This document shows, piece after piece, positions 8,247 through 17,673 of a stretch of 64,000 bases of DNA. How positions within the stretch are numbered: position 1 is the stretch's first letter; every line of letters starts with the position of its first letter. The stretch comes from Streptococcus ruminantium. GTDB taxonomy: Bacteria > Bacillota > Bacilli > Lactobacillales > Streptococcaceae. Both the position numbers and the translations under genes were made by a program. The notes under the pieces are model-generated. The model was not told the origin of the DNA. It made no database searches and was given only the letters and a program-made list of their open reading frames with translations. Location: positions 322,501-386,500 of the forward strand of contig NZ_AP018400.1 of NCBI RefSeq assembly GCF_003609975.1, in the 5' to 3' direction.

Positions 8247-9715
8247 TGACATTTAATCATAAGACCATTGATGAGTTGCATGACCTTCTTGTCAAAAAGG
8301 AGATTTCTGCGCTTGAGTTGACTAAGGCAACGTTAGCAGACATCAAGAGTCGCGAGAATGCTGTGGATGCCTTCTTGACGATTACGGAAGATGAGGCTTT
8401 GGCTCAAGCTGCTGCTCTTGATAAAAAAGGGATCGATGCAGATAATGTTATGGCAGGTATTCCATTTGCCGTTAAGGATAATATCTCTACTAAGGGAATT
8501 CTAACGACAGCAGCTTCTAAAATGCTCTACAACTATGAGCCAATTTTTGATGCGACTGCTGTTTCTCAAGCCTATGATGCAGGGATGATTGTCATCGGTA
8601 AGACCAATATGGACGAGTTTGCTATGGGTGGATCTAACGAAAATTCTGCCTTTAAGCCAACAAAGAATGCTTGGGATCAAGCCAAGGTTTCTGGTGGTTC
8701 ATCGGGTGGTTCAGCAGCAGCTGTTGCTTCTGGGCAAGTTCGTTTATCTTTGGGATCAGATACGGGTGGTTCTATCCGTCAACCAGCAGCTTTTAATGGT
8801 ATTGTTGGAATGAAACCGACCTATGGAACGGTATCACGTTTTGGGCTGATTGCTTTTGGTTCTTCTCTTGATCAGATTGGTCCATTTTCACAGACGGTTA
8901 AGGAAAATGCTCAATTGCTCAATGTTATCTCAGGACATGATGCGAAAGATGCAACCTCAATCCTCAATGGGATTGCCGACTTTACTAGCAAGATTGGTCA
9001 AGACATCAAAGGACTTAAAATTGCACTTCCTAAGGAATACATAGGGGAAGGGATTGATCCGCAGGTCAAAGAAACAATTCTCAAGGCTGCTAAGCATTTG
9101 GAAAGTTTGGGAGCTATTATTGAGGAAGTGAGCCTGCCGCATTCTAAGTACGGAGTCGCTGTTTACTATATTATTGCTTCGTCAGAGGCTTCTTCAAATT
9201 TGCAGCGCTTTGATGGTATTCGTTATGGTTTCCGCGCACCAGATGCGACCAATTTGGAAGAAATTTATGTAAAAACGCGTAGCCAAGGTTTCGGTGAGGA
9301 GGTTAAGCGCCGTATTATGTTGGGAACCTTTAGCTTATCATCTGGTTACTACGATGCCTACTTCAAGAAGGCTGGTCAAGTACGAACCTTGATTATCCAA
9401 GACTTTGAAAAAGTTTTTGCGAATTATGATTTGATTTTGGGACCGACAGCTCCGACAGTTGCCTTTGATTTGGATACTCTGAACCATGATCCTGTAGCTA
9501 TGTACTTGGCGGATCTCTTGACTATTCCTGTTAACTTGGCTGGTCTTCCAGGACTATCTATCCCTGCTGGTTTTGTAGAGGGTCTGCCAGTTGGTTTGCA
9601 GTTGATTGGTCCAAAATATTCAGAAGAAACGATTTATCAAGTAGCTGCTGCTTTTGAGGCAACGACAGATTACCATAAGCAACAACCAGTGATTTTTGGA
9701 GGTGCTAACAAATGA
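8246..9715 (+). CDS. gatA: Asp-tRNA(Asn)/Glu-tRNA(Gln) amidotransferase subunit A
   Basis: The 489-aa amidase-signature subunit releases ammonia from glutamine. The catalytic triad is visible: Lys77 in FAVKDNI, the serine-rich [14 protein letters not shown] segment around residues 151-164, and the nucleophile serine block [13 protein letters not shown] near residue 175. Length and motifs are normal. The ATG follows GGAGGAGAAGCC. It overlaps gatC by one base and gatB by four (ATGA), so the three subunits are translationally coupled. Confidence 0.97.
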   Translation: MTFNHKTIDELHDLLVKKEISALELTKATLADIKSRENAVDAFLTITEDEALAQAAALDKKGIDADNVMAGIPFAVKDNISTKGILTTAASKMLYNYEPIFDATAVSQAYDAGMIVIGKTNMDEFAMGGSNENSAFKPTKNAWDQAKVSGGSSGGSAAAVASGQVRLSLGSDTGGSIRQPAAFNGIVGMKPTYGTVSRFGLIAFGSSLDQIGPFSQTVKENAQLLNVISGHDAKDATSILNGIADFTSKIGQDIKGLKIALPKEYIGEGIDPQVKETILKAAKHLESLGAIIEEVSLPHSKYGVAVYYIIASSEASSNLQRFDGIRYGFRAPDATNLEEIYVKTRSQGFGEEVKRRIMLGTFSLSSGYYDAYFKKAGQVRTLIIQDFEKVFANYDLILGPTAPTVAFDLDTLNHDPVAMYLADLLTIPVNLAGLPGLSIPAGFVEGLPVGLQLIGPKYSEETIYQVAAAFEATTDYHKQQPVIFGGANK

Positions 9716-11151
9716 ACTTTGAAACGATAATTGGTCTAGAAGTCCATGTGGAGTTGAATACCAATTCTAAGATTTTCTCACCTTCATCCGCTCATTTTGG
9801 CGAGGATCCAAATGCCAATACCAATGTGATTGATTGGTCGTTCCCAGGGGTTCTTCCTGTTTTGAATAAAGGAGTTGTGGATGCAGGTATCAAGGCGGCT
9901 TTGGCCTTGAATATGGCTATTCACAAGGAAATGCACTTTGACCGAAAGAATTATTTCTATCCCGATAATCCAAAAGCCTATCAGATTTCCCAGTTTGATG
10001 AGCCAATTGGCTACGATGGCTGGATTGAGATTGAGCTAGAAGATGGTACGACTAAGAAAATCCGTATCGAACGTGCTCATTTGGAAGAGGATGCAGGGAA
10101 AAATACGCATGGTACAGATGGTTATTCCTATGTGGATCTCAACCGTCAGGGTGTACCTTTGATTGAGATTGTATCAGAAGCAGATATGCGCTCGCCTGAG
10201 GAAGCCTATGCTTATTTGACAGCTCTCAAGGAAATTATCCAGTATACAGGTATTTCTGATGTCAAAATGGAAGAAGGCTCTATGCGGGTCGATGCTAATA
10301 TTTCTTTGCGTCCCTATGGTCAGGAGAAATTCGGTACCAAGACCGAGTTGAAGAATTTGAACTCCTTTAACTATGTCCGCAAGGGCTTACAGTATGAGGT
10401 AGAGCGTCAGACTAAGATTCTGCGTTCCGGTGGTCAAATTCAGCAAGAGACCCGTCGCTATGATGAGTCAACTGGTGAAACCATTCTGATGCGTGTCAAA
10501 GAAGGTTCGTCTGACTATCGGTATTTTCCAGAACCAGACTTGCCACTCTATGAGATTGATGATGACTGGATTGAGGAAGTGCGAAAAGACCTACCAGTCT
10601 TTCCAAAAGTTCGTCGTGCCAATTATGTAGATAAGCTTGGTTTGACGGTCTATGATGCAGGGCAACTGACCGCGACCAAGGCGCTTTCTGACTTCTTTGA
10701 GGCAGCGGTGGCACTAGGTGGTGATGCTAAACAGGTTTCTAACTGGCTACAGGGTGAAGTCGCTCAATTCCTCAATGCAGAAGGCAGGACCATTGAACAA
10801 ATCGCTCTGACTCCAGAAAATCTGGTGGAAATGCTTGCTCTAATTGCTGATGGTACCATCTCTTCTAAGATTGCCAAGAAGGTCTTTGTCCATCTGGCTA
10901 AGGAAGGTGGTTCTGCCAAAGTTTTCGTTGAGAAGGCTGGTTTGGTGCAGATTTCAGATCCGGCAGTTTTGATTCCGATTATCCATCAGGTCTTTGCCGA
11001 CAACGAAGCAGCGGTGGCAGACTTCAAGTCTGGTAAGCGGAATGCGGATAAGGCCTTTACAGGTTTCCTCATGAAGGCAACCAAGGGACAAGCCAACCCA
11101 CAAGTTGCTCAACAATTACTAGCACAGGAATTGGCTAAGTTGTTGGATTAA
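9712..11151 (+). CDS. gatB: Asp-tRNA(Asn)/Glu-tRNA(Gln) amidotransferase subunit B
   Basis: The 479-aa subunit binds the misacylated tRNA, activates the side-chain carboxylate with ATP and uses ammonia channelled from GatA. The N-terminal [17 protein letters not shown] signature, the [18 protein letters not shown] block and the C-terminal YqeY-like helical tail ([14 protein letters not shown]) are all present, so it is complete. It starts inside the gatA stop codon and ends at a strong terminator. Confidence 0.97.
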   Translation: MNFETIIGLEVHVELNTNSKIFSPSSAHFGEDPNANTNVIDWSFPGVLPVLNKGVVDAGIKAALALNMAIHKEMHFDRKNYFYPDNPKAYQISQFDEPIGYDGWIEIELEDGTTKKIRIERAHLEEDAGKNTHGTDGYSYVDLNRQGVPLIEIVSEADMRSPEEAYAYLTALKEIIQYTGISDVKMEEGSMRVDANISLRPYGQEKFGTKTELKNLNSFNYVRKGLQYEVERQTKILRSGGQIQQETRRYDESTGETILMRVKEGSSDYRYFPEPDLPLYEIDDDWIEEVRKDLPVFPKVRRANYVDKLGLTVYDAGQLTATKALSDFFEAAVALGGDAKQVSNWLQGEVAQFLNAEGRTIEQIALTPENLVEMLALIADGTISSKIAKKVFVHLAKEGGSAKVFVEKAGLVQISDPAVLIPIIHQVFADNEAAVADFKSGKRNADKAFTGFLMKATKGQANPQVAQQLLAQELAKLLD

Positions 11152-11163
11152 AAAGAATATGAT

Positions 11164-11199
11164 AAAACCGAGAACTCGTCTTTAGGGCTCTCGGTTTTT
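11164..11199. terminator. Terminator between gatB and galR (convergent)
   Basis: AAAACCGAGA (11164-11173) pairs with TCTCGGTTTTT (from 11189). A-rich and T-rich flanks allow use in both directions, for gatB and for galR. Confidence 0.8.
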
Positions 11200-11218
11200 A
11201 CTACATTCATATAAAGTT

Positions 11219-12217
11219 TTAATAACTACTATCTCGAATGACCAGCCGAGTCCCTAGTTTTATCTTTCGTGGGTGATAGATGCCTGAAGTTGCTATCATG
11301 CGATCGAGGAGTTGTGCAGCTTCTTGCCCCATTTCTTCGGTGAAGACGCTGATAGAAGAGAGGGCTGGATAGACTTGACGGGTGATGGCTGTATCGTTAA
11401 AGGTAATCAGTTGAACTCGTTCTGGAACGGCAATCTGTCGTTCTTGTAGCGCACGGAGAGCTCCGACAGCTAAGGTATCATTAGCAATAAAGAAGGCAGG
11501 AGGGAGTTGCTCGCCCAAGTCCTCTATGGCTTGACTCATCAGTTCGTAGCCTGACTGGGTAGAAAAGTTTCCTTGATAGATGTAGTTCTCTTGGAAAATA
11601 CCCAAGGTGTCTAGGTAGTTTCTAAAGGCAATTAGGCGAGGGTCTGTCGGGAGTTGGTAGCCGTCTGTTGTTTTTTCTTGACCAACTAGCAAGCCGATGT
11701 CTATTATGTTTTGCGAACGGAAGTGGTCGATTACAATCTGAACAGAGTGTTCAAAGTCAGTTGTGATACAGGAAAATCCTTCAGGCAGCGTATCAGAGTC
11801 AACAAAAATTAACTGAGGAGATAGACTAGCCAGCTCTGCTATTTGCTCAGAAGAAAATTTACCGACTGCAATGATGCCATCTAGGTTGTGGAGGAGTGGA
11901 TTTGTCAAATCGTTGAAGGAGCGGACAATCTGATAACCTAATTGACTGGCAGTCTGTTCAATACTAACCCGAATAGAATAATAGTAGAGATCTGCTAACT
12001 CTTCACTTTCGGTGTACCATTGGACGATACCGATGGTACCTTTTTGCTGAGGAGCCTGTTTTTTTAAGTGTTTGATGTAACCAAGTTTCTGTGCCAGAGC
12101 TAAAATTTTTTGACGCGTTTCTTGGCTGACAGAGAGACTTGTATCTCCATTCAAAACTCTGGAAATAGTGGCAGGGGATAGCTCTGCTTTTTTAGCGATG
12201 TCTTTTATAGTAACCAT
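11219..12217 (-). CDS. galR: LacI-family repressor GalR
   Basis: A 332-aa LacI/GalR-family regulator. The N-terminal DNA-binding domain is textbook (VTIKDIAKKAELSPATISRVLNG, residues 2-24), with the hinge helix at about 45-60. A periplasmic-binding-like sugar domain makes up the rest. It is divergent from galK, so it is assigned as the galactose operon repressor. The ribosome binding site AGGAGA lies ahead of the ATG. The intergenic space holds three TTAGTA repeats that could be operator elements. A different LacI-type sugar regulator is possible but unlikely given the neighbours. Confidence 0.85.
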   Translation of the reverse strand: MVTIKDIAKKAELSPATISRVLNGDTSLSVSQETRQKILALAQKLGYIKHLKKQAPQQKGTIGIVQWYTESEELADLYYYSIRVSIEQTASQLGYQIVRSFNDLTNPLLHNLDGIIAVGKFSSEQIAELASLSPQLIFVDSDTLPEGFSCITTDFEHSVQIVIDHFRSQNIIDIGLLVGQEKTTDGYQLPTDPRLIAFRNYLDTLGIFQENYIYQGNFSTQSGYELMSQAIEDLGEQLPPAFFIANDTLAVGALRALQERQIAVPERVQLITFNDTAITRQVYPALSSISVFTEEMGQEAAQLLDRMIATSGIYHPRKIKLGTRLVIRDSSY

Positions 12218-12238
12218 GATATTCTCCTGTTTATTTAT

Positions 12239-12332
12239 GTTTAGTATAGCATAAAAAATAAAATTAGTAAATTTTTAGTAAAAAAATTGACAATTTAACT
12301 AGTGAATTGTACAATAAAAGAAAACGATTACA
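12239..12332 (+). promoter_or_regulatory. galR-galK divergent control region with promoter and cre-like site
   Basis: TTGACA (12287-12292), a 17-bp spacer and TACAAT (12310-12315) form a near-consensus galK promoter. A cre-like sequence AGAAAACGATTACA (12319-12332) lies at the expected transcription start and matches the streptococcal CcpA consensus at 13 of 14 positions, a position that favours glucose repression. Three copies of TTAGTA start near 12240, 12264 and 12275 and may be GalR contacts. TATACT on the minus strand near 12243-12248 can serve galR. Confidence 0.65.
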
Positions 12333-12349
12333 ACACACAGGAGGTTCTC

Positions 12350-13513
12350 ATGGAAAAAGAACAACTAAGACGGTCCTTTTTGGATATTTTTGGTCAAGAG
12401 GCTGATGCGACTTTCTTCTCACCGGGACGGATCAATTTGATTGGCGAGCATACGGACTACAATGGAGGGCATGTTTTTCCGGCTGCTATCACCTTGGGAA
12501 CTTATGGTGCAGCTCGTAAGCGTGAGGATCGCCTTTTGCGTTTTTATTCTGCCAACTTTGGAGAAGTGGGGATTATTGAGGTTGGCTTAGACAATCTTGT
12601 CTTTGATAAGGCAGATAACTGGGCCAACTATGCCAAGGGGGTACTTAAGTTCTTGCAGGAAGCAGGTCACAGGATTGATACAGGTATGGAAATTTTCATT
12701 TATGGTAATATTCCAAATGGATCGGGTTTGTCTTCATCTGCTTCTCTGGAACTCTTGATTGGGATTATTGCTGAGAACTTATATGACTTAGATTTAACTC
12801 GCTTGGACTTGGTGAAAATTGGAAAACAAACGGAAAATCATTTTATCGGAGTTAACTCTGGAATTATGGATCAATTTGCTATCGGTATGGGGGCAGACAA
12901 TAGAGCCATTTATCTGGATACCAATACCCTGAACTATGACCTGGTTCCACTTGATTTAGGAGATTATGTCATTGTTATTATGAATACCAACAAACGTCGT
13001 GAATTGGCGGATTCAAAATATAATGAACGCCGTGCTGAGTGTGAAAAGGCGGTTGAGGAACTTAATAGTCTCCTTACGATTCAAACCTTAGGTGAGCTAG
13101 ATGAGTGGACCTTTGACCAGTATAGCTACCTGATTAAGGACAAAAATCGGATTAAGCGGGCTCGTCATGCTGTCTTAGAAAATCAACGAACTTTACAGGC
13201 TAGAAAAGCTTTGGAAGAAGGGGATTTGAAAATGTTTGGCCGTCTAATCAATGCTTCTCATGTTTCTTTGGAACATGATTATGAGGTGACAGGCTTGGAA
13301 TTAGATACTCTTGTTCACACTGCTTGGGAACAAGAGGGAGTCTTGGGAGCTCGTATGACAGGTGCAGGTTTTGGTGGTTGCGGTATCGCCATCGTACATA
13401 GAGATCAGGTTGAGGTTTTTACAGGAAATGTTGGCAAAATTTACACAGAGGTTGTTGGCTATGAGCCAAGCTTCTATGTCGCCGAAATTGCTGGTGGATC
13501 CTGTATTCTCTAG
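12350..13513 (+). CDS. galK: Galactokinase
   Basis: A 387-aa GHMP-family kinase that phosphorylates galactose at C1, the first committed Leloir step. It has the galactokinase signature [15 protein letters not shown] near residues 25-39, the ATP-binding [11 protein letters not shown] motif and the C-terminal MTGAGFGGC motif. The ATG at 12350 follows a perfect AGGAGG; an upstream start at 12302 would sit on the -10 region and is rejected. It is transcribed with galT, 140 bp downstream, and controlled by GalR and probably CcpA. Confidence 0.96.
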   Translation: MEKEQLRRSFLDIFGQEADATFFSPGRINLIGEHTDYNGGHVFPAAITLGTYGAARKREDRLLRFYSANFGEVGIIEVGLDNLVFDKADNWANYAKGVLKFLQEAGHRIDTGMEIFIYGNIPNGSGLSSSASLELLIGIIAENLYDLDLTRLDLVKIGKQTENHFIGVNSGIMDQFAIGMGADNRAIYLDTNTLNYDLVPLDLGDYVIVIMNTNKRRELADSKYNERRAECEKAVEELNSLLTIQTLGELDEWTFDQYSYLIKDKNRIKRARHAVLENQRTLQARKALEEGDLKMFGRLINASHVSLEHDYEVTGLELDTLVHTAWEQEGVLGARMTGAGFGGCGIAIVHRDQVEVFTGNVGKIYTEVVGYEPSFYVAEIAGGSCIL

Positions 13514-13653
13514 CTATTTCTTGTATTTTATTCTGTTGGTTACATCTGTACCTTGTTGAGGGGATGAAGCTCTATCTCTGTTTGATTTTTAGCACTTAAT
13601 ATGCTGTAAAGTAATAACAAGAATGATTAAACTTACTAGATATTGGAGAAATA

Positions 13654-15132
13654 ATGATAAATCTTGTGGATAAATTTGTGGAGCAGGTCATTGCCCATAG
13701 TAGCTTTGAAGAAATGGATGCTCTCTATCTGCGCAATAGAGTTATCGCTTTGGTTGGAGAGCAGGTGCTGACTGTAGAGACGAACTTGGAAAATCTGATT
13801 GAACTCAAAGATGCTCTCTTAGCTCAGGCTGTCCAAACAGGCTTTATCGGAGAACTGGTAGAAGAGCAAGAAGTGGTTGGCGCTAGCCTCATGGACTTGA
13901 TAACTCCAAGTCCTAGTCAGGTCAATCGTCAGTTCTGGGAGACCTATGCAACTGCTCCTGAACAGGCTATTGCTGATTTTTATAGCCTTAGCAAGAAAAA
14001 TGATTATATCAAAGTAGCTGCTGTAGCCAAAAATATCTATTATCAAGTGCCTACAGAATATGGTGATTTGGAAATTACCATCAATCTGTCCAAACCTGAA
14101 AAGGATCCCAAAGCTATTGCAGCAGCAACGAAGGCAGAAAGTTCTAACTATCCCAAGTGTCTACTTTGTATGGAAAATGAAGGGTACCAAGGGCGAATTA
14201 ACCACCCTGCGCGTGCAAACCACCGCATCATTCGTATGGATTTGGGGAAAGAGTGTTGGGGGTTCCAATATTCTCCTTATGCCTACTTTGATGAGCATGC
14301 GATTTTCCTCAATACTCAACACGTCCCAATGTCAATCACTTCACAGACTTTTGTACAATTATTGGAACTAATTGACATGTTGCCAGGCTATTTTATTGGA
14401 TCCAACTCGGATTTGCCGATTTCAGGTGGCTCCATTTTGACTCACAATCATTATCAGGGGGGGCGTCATCATTTTGCTATGGATCAAGCTCCTATTGAGA
14501 AAAAATTGACTTTTGCAGGATTTGAAACCGTGCAGGCAGGAATTGTTAAATGGCCGATGTCTGTAATTCGTTTGACTGCCAGTGATAAAGAGCCTCTCCT
14601 TGGTTTGGCTATAAAGATTTTGGAAAAATGGCGGAGCTATTCAGATGATTTGGTACAGATAAAGGCTGAGACGGACGGTATTCCTCATCATACAATTACT
14701 CCAATTGCTCGGAAACGAGCTGATTTGTATGAGCTGGATTTAGTTCTCCGTGATAATCAGACATCAGAAGAATTTCCAGATGGTATTTACCATCCTCATC
14801 CAGATGTCCAACATATCAAGAAAGAAAATATTGGATTGATTGAGGTTATGGGGTTGGCTATTTTACCACCAAGACTCAAGACGGAATTAGCTGAGGTGGA
14901 AAAATTCTTACTAGGACAGAGAAGCCAAGTAGCTGATTGCCATCAGGTTTGGGCAGAACGTCTGAAGACTGAAAATCCAGATCTCACTGAAAGTAATGTA
15001 GGTCAACTTGTTCGTGAATCTGTTGGGAAAATTTTTTCCCAGGTTTTAGAAGATGCAGGTGTTTACAAACGTACTCCAGAAGGTCAAGCAGCTTTCATGC
15101 GATTTTTAGAGACTGTCGGTTTATCTTTGTAA
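13654..15132 (+). CDS. galT: UDP-glucose--hexose-1-phosphate uridylyltransferase, class II
   Basis: Transfers UMP between UDP-glucose and galactose-1-phosphate. At 492 aa it belongs to the long Firmicutes class II form, distinct from the shorter E. coli type. The histidine-rich active-site segment [11 protein letters not shown] lies near residue 269. GGAG precedes the ATG. It follows galK. No galE lies in this window, and the sequence after galT has been disturbed by an insertion element. Near the 5' end of the protein nothing is missing. Confidence 0.95.
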   Translation: MINLVDKFVEQVIAHSSFEEMDALYLRNRVIALVGEQVLTVETNLENLIELKDALLAQAVQTGFIGELVEEQEVVGASLMDLITPSPSQVNRQFWETYATAPEQAIADFYSLSKKNDYIKVAAVAKNIYYQVPTEYGDLEITINLSKPEKDPKAIAAATKAESSNYPKCLLCMENEGYQGRINHPARANHRIIRMDLGKECWGFQYSPYAYFDEHAIFLNTQHVPMSITSQTFVQLLELIDMLPGYFIGSNSDLPISGGSILTHNHYQGGRHHFAMDQAPIEKKLTFAGFETVQAGIVKWPMSVIRLTASDKEPLLGLAIKILEKWRSYSDDLVQIKAETDGIPHHTITPIARKRADLYELDLVLRDNQTSEEFPDGIYHPHPDVQHIKKENIGLIEVMGLAILPPRLKTELAEVEKFLLGQRSQVADCHQVWAERLKTENPDLTESNVGQLVRESVGKIFSQVLEDAGVYKRTPEGQAAFMRFLETVGLSL

Positions 15133-15155
15133 AAGGATTAGAAAGAGTAGGACGA

Positions 15156-15453
15156 TGTACGGCACCCCGAAAGTTAGACACAAAATCTAACGATTGGGGT
15201 GCTTTTCTTATAAAATTAAACGCTAACGATAAAGTTGAAATCTATCACTTAAAACAATTAGGTTGGACGTGGCTACAACTCAGCCAAAAATTTGATGTGA
15301 ATAAAGCTCATCTCCAATACTTGGTCCGACTGATTGACAAACATGGTTTAGACTGTGTTCAAAATGCCGTACTAAAAAAGCTGAGAGAATACGGTCTGAT
15401 GGACGAAGCAAGGCTCAAAAATATTTCTTGTCCAACTTTCGGGGGGCAGTACA
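15156..15453 (+). mobile_element. Internally deleted IS3-family element (298 bp) with both ends and a 3-bp target duplication
   Basis: The left end (15156-15180) and right end (15429-15453) are 25-bp inverted repeats with only a few mismatches. Both begin TGTAC and share CCCCGAAAGTT; the element starts with TG and ends with CA, as in IS3-family elements. CGA flanks it on each side (15153-15155 and 15454-15456), a 3-bp target duplication. Inside is an open frame resembling the N-terminus of an OrfA helix-turn-helix protein (KLNANDKVEIYHLKQLGWTW, then LQLSQKFDVNKAHLQYLVRL). It runs straight into the right repeat, so the rest of orfA and all of orfB are gone. The likely start codon reads ATA. 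It can move only if a full copy supplies transposase. Confidence 0.85.
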
Positions 15454-15577
15454 CGAAGCCTACTCTTTTTGTTATAATAATAATCAGCTCAAATCAAATA
15501 TAGGTGTGGTAATAAAGCCAATGCTTGGCTAGAGTCTATTAAAGTGGATTGATTTGAAAATAAGCTGGGGAGGTAAT

Positions 15578-16498
15578 ATGAAAGATTCTAAAGTTGGAAC
15601 GGTCATTACTCTGATTGCTGGGATTGCTTGGGGACTATCAGGAGTAAGTGGACAATATCTAATGATACGAGGAGTATCAGTTGATGTGATTACTTCTTTT
15701 CGTTTGCTAATATCAGGAGTGTTTTTACTAAGTCTAGCTTATGCGACCGCTAGGGAGCGGCTTATAGCTGTGCTGAAAAGTAAGTCTGCTTTGTTAGGAA
15801 TCTTTATATTTGCTATGTTAGGTCTAGTATTGAATCAGACCGCCTACCTACAGGCTATTTACCACACTAATGCTGGGACAGCTACTGTTCTTCAATATCT
15901 CTGTCCCATTCTGGTTTTAGCCTATACTTGTTTGAAGGACCGCCAGAGACCAACTGGTATCGAACTTATTTCGATCGGTTTGGCTATTGCGGGAACCTTT
16001 TTGATTGCTACACATGGACAATTGGATCAACTGGCTGTGACTCCTATTGGTTTCTTTTGGGGAATTTTTTCTGCCTTTACCTATGCCCTTTATATCATAC
16101 TTCCAACTAAATTGATTCGTGAATATGGTAGCACAGTTGTGATTGGACTTGGCATGTTGATGGGAGGCTTTGTGGTGACTGTTGGTTTACAGACTTGGCA
16201 ATATAGCCTGCCCTTTGATGGTGGAAGTCTGCTTGGCTTGCTGGGGATTGTTGGTGTCGGAACAATTTTTGCCTACACTGCCTTTCTCAAGGGAGTTAGT
16301 CTAGTCGGTCCTGTTAAGGGAAGTCTTTTGGCTTCCATCGAGCCTGTAGCATCCGTGTTTTTTGCGGTTTGGCTGGTTAACGAACGCTTCTATTTGATTG
16401 ATTTTGTTGGAATGTTCTTGATTTTAATGGCGGTTCTCTTGGTTTCCTTAAAAGATTTGCTTGTTTTGGAGAGTGGGAAAATAAACTCTAAAAAGTGA
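15578..16498 (+). CDS. EamA-family (drug/metabolite) transporter
   Basis: A 306-aa membrane protein with about ten hydrophobic segments in two EamA repeats. The first repeat starts VGTVITLIAGIAWGLSGVSGQYL and the second starts TPIGFFWGIFSAFTYALYIIL. The family exports amino acids, nucleosides or other metabolites; the substrate here is unknown. GGGAGG sits six bases before the ATG at 15578; an upstream TTG at 15554 has no support. It lies next to the deleted IS element and ends at a terminator, so it is probably transcribed alone. Confidence 0.85.
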   Translation: MKDSKVGTVITLIAGIAWGLSGVSGQYLMIRGVSVDVITSFRLLISGVFLLSLAYATARERLIAVLKSKSALLGIFIFAMLGLVLNQTAYLQAIYHTNAGTATVLQYLCPILVLAYTCLKDRQRPTGIELISIGLAIAGTFLIATHGQLDQLAVTPIGFFWGIFSAFTYALYIILPTKLIREYGSTVVIGLGMLMGGFVVTVGLQTWQYSLPFDGGSLLGLLGIVGVGTIFAYTAFLKGVSLVGPVKGSLLASIEPVASVFFAVWLVNERFYLIDFVGMFLILMAVLLVSLKDLLVLESGKINSKK

Positions 16499-16528
16499 GG
16501 GTGGACTTTTGTTCCAACCTCTTTTTTG
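16497..16528 (+). terminator. Terminator after the EamA gene
   Basis: GAGG-TGGA and TCCA-CCTC pair around one mismatch and are followed by TTTTTT. It lies before the cutC start. Confidence 0.6.
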
Positions 16529-16564
16529 CTTTTCTATAAAGAAAAGATTGAAATGGAATTAGCA

Positions 16565-17194
16565 ATGATAAAAGAATTTTGTTCAGAAAATCATGTAGAC
16601 CTAGTAAGGGCATTGTCAAGTGGTGCTCAGCGTGTCGAACTCTGTGACAATTTAGCTGTGGGAGGAACGACTCCAAGTTACGCAGTGATTGACTATGTTT
16701 GTCAGCTAGCTCACACATACGATGCAACCGTGATGACCATGATTCGTCCTCGTGGTGGAAATTTTTGCTACGACGAAGCAGAACTTGAGATGATGGTAGA
16801 GGATTGTAAGGTCGCTAAAAGGCTGGGTTCAGATGGTCTGGTCTACGGTCTGCTAACGGAGGAGAATTGGTTAGATGAAGTAGCTATGGAAAAGCTCTTG
16901 GCAGTATCAAAAGGTTGTCAAATAGTCTTTCACATGGCTTTTGATCACATTCCTCGCAATCGCCAATTTGAAGCGATTGATTGGTTGGCAGAACGTGGTG
17001 TTACGCGGATCTTGACCAGAGGAAGCCTGACAGGGTGTGCTCTGGATAACCTTGCTTGGTTGCGGGAAATCGTTAACTATGCAGTAGGAAGAATTGAAAT
17101 TTTGGTTGGTGGTGGCTTGACAGTAGATAATGTCCCACAATTACTGGATAAATTACCTCTTGATCAAGTACATGGGACGAGATTATTTTGGTAA
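16565..17194 (+). CDS. cutC: CutC-family protein (copper homeostasis family)
   Basis: A 209-aa TIM-barrel CutC protein. The family signature RVELCDNLAVGGTTPSY and the MTMIRPRGGNFCY block are conserved, as is the HMAFD strand and the C-terminal GGGLT turn. CutC was linked to copper tolerance, but its biochemical role is not established. The start is uncertain: ATG at 16565 fits family length, while ATG at 16553 would add four residues; neither has a strong ribosome binding site. It ends just before the small RNA locus. Confidence 0.85.
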   Translation: MIKEFCSENHVDLVRALSSGAQRVELCDNLAVGGTTPSYAVIDYVCQLAHTYDATVMTMIRPRGGNFCYDEAELEMMVEDCKVAKRLGSDGLVYGLLTEENWLDEVAMEKLLAVSKGCQIVFHMAFDHIPRNRQFEAIDWLAERGVTRILTRGSLTGCALDNLAWLREIVNYAVGRIEILVGGGLTVDNVPQLLDKLPLDQVHGTRLFW

Positions 17195-17200
17195 GAATGA

Positions 17201-17233
17201 CTTTAGTTTACTTTAAGCTAAGAAAGTTATACT
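17201..17233 (+). promoter_or_regulatory. CiaR-type promoter of the first small RNA
   Basis: CTTTAG (17201-17206), five bases, TTTAAG (17212-17217), ten bases, then TATACT (17228-17233). This is the layout of CiaR-activated csRNA promoters, where a direct repeat of TTTAAG-like hexamers replaces the -35. Confidence 0.75.
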
Positions 17234-17239
17234 ATGTTT

Positions 17240-17292
17240 AATCTTTTTCATATAATCTCCTTGAAAGCACTTGGTTTATCCAAGTGTTTTTG
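17240..17292 (+). ncRNA. Cia-dependent small RNA (csRNA), copy 1
   Basis: Predicted start about seven bases after the -10, end in the T run at 17287-17292. The terminator hairpin is CACTTGG (17268-17274) and CCAAGTG (17280-17286). The unpaired 5' part contains CTTTTTCAT and ATCTCCTTG, complementary to start codons and Shine-Dalgarno sequences, as in the csRNA family of streptococci, which pair with the ribosome binding regions of target mRNAs. Family membership is inferred from promoter, anti-Shine-Dalgarno stretch and terminator; no expression data are available. Its length of about 53 nt is at the short end. Confidence 0.75.
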
Positions 17293-17354
17293 TCTGTATT
17301 TTGCTGGTTAGGCTTAATATTTGACTTGACGATTAAACTAAAATGAATAAAGGT

Positions 17355-17387
17355 ATTTAGATTTCTTTAAGATAGTCACGTTATAAT
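17355..17387 (+). promoter_or_regulatory. CiaR-type promoter of the second small RNA
   Basis: ATTTAG (17355-17360), five bases, TTTAAG (17366-17371), ten bases, TATAAT (17382-17387). The geometry is identical to the first unit, 154 bp upstream. Confidence 0.8.
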
Positions 17388-17393
17388 ACAGTT

Positions 17394-17446
17394 ATTCTTT
17401 TTCATAACCCTCCTAAGAGCACCTATAAAATAGGTGTTTCTTTTTT
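17394..17446 (+). ncRNA. Cia-dependent small RNA (csRNA), copy 2
   Basis: It has the same plan as copy 1: CTTTTTCAT, then an anti-Shine-Dalgarno segment ACCCTCCTAAG, then a terminator with a perfect 7-bp stem CACCTAT/ATAGGTG (17420-17436) and TTTCTTTTTT. The two copies align over the promoter and the 5' single-stranded part but differ in the terminator stem, as expected for paralogous csRNAs. The longer CCTCC stretch may pair more strongly with ribosome binding sites than copy 1. Confidence 0.8.
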
Positions 17447-17542
17447 ATGTCGAAGGAGTAAAGGTAAAAAAGAATTTTTTTAAAGTGAATATCTTATTGG
17501 GAGGACAATACTTTGTATCACTGTGTGGAGAGAGACTGTCAG

Positions 17543-17606
17543 CTTAAGTAAAAAATAATATTATGAGATTCAGGCAAACGAGACTCGTTTATCCAAGAGT
17601 TTTTAT
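17543..17606 (+). ncRNA. Vestigial third csRNA-like unit
   Basis: CTTAAG (17543-17548), exactly ten bases, then TATTAT (17559-17564) repeats the half-site and -10 spacing, but the upstream hexamer is missing. The terminator segment GTTTATCCAAG-A-GTTTTT (17588-17605) matches copy 1 almost base for base. The targeting segment between them is absent. I read it as a degenerate copy that is probably not functional. Confidence 0.4.
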
Positions 17607-17637
17607 TATAAGTAGCTCGCATTTTTTATAGAAAAAT

Positions 17638-17645
17638 GGTATAAT
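17638..17645 (+). promoter_or_regulatory. Extended -10 promoter of the yqeG operon
   Basis: TGGTATAAT with no clear -35, about 28 bp ahead of the GTG start of yqeG. Confidence 0.5.
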
Positions 17646-17673
17646 TATCTGATAAAAACTTTTGGAGACGATA

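Noticed and set aside
17195..17661. A hidden small protein gene after cutC
   Set aside because: No open frame with a ribosome binding site; the hairpins and promoters fit sRNAs instead.
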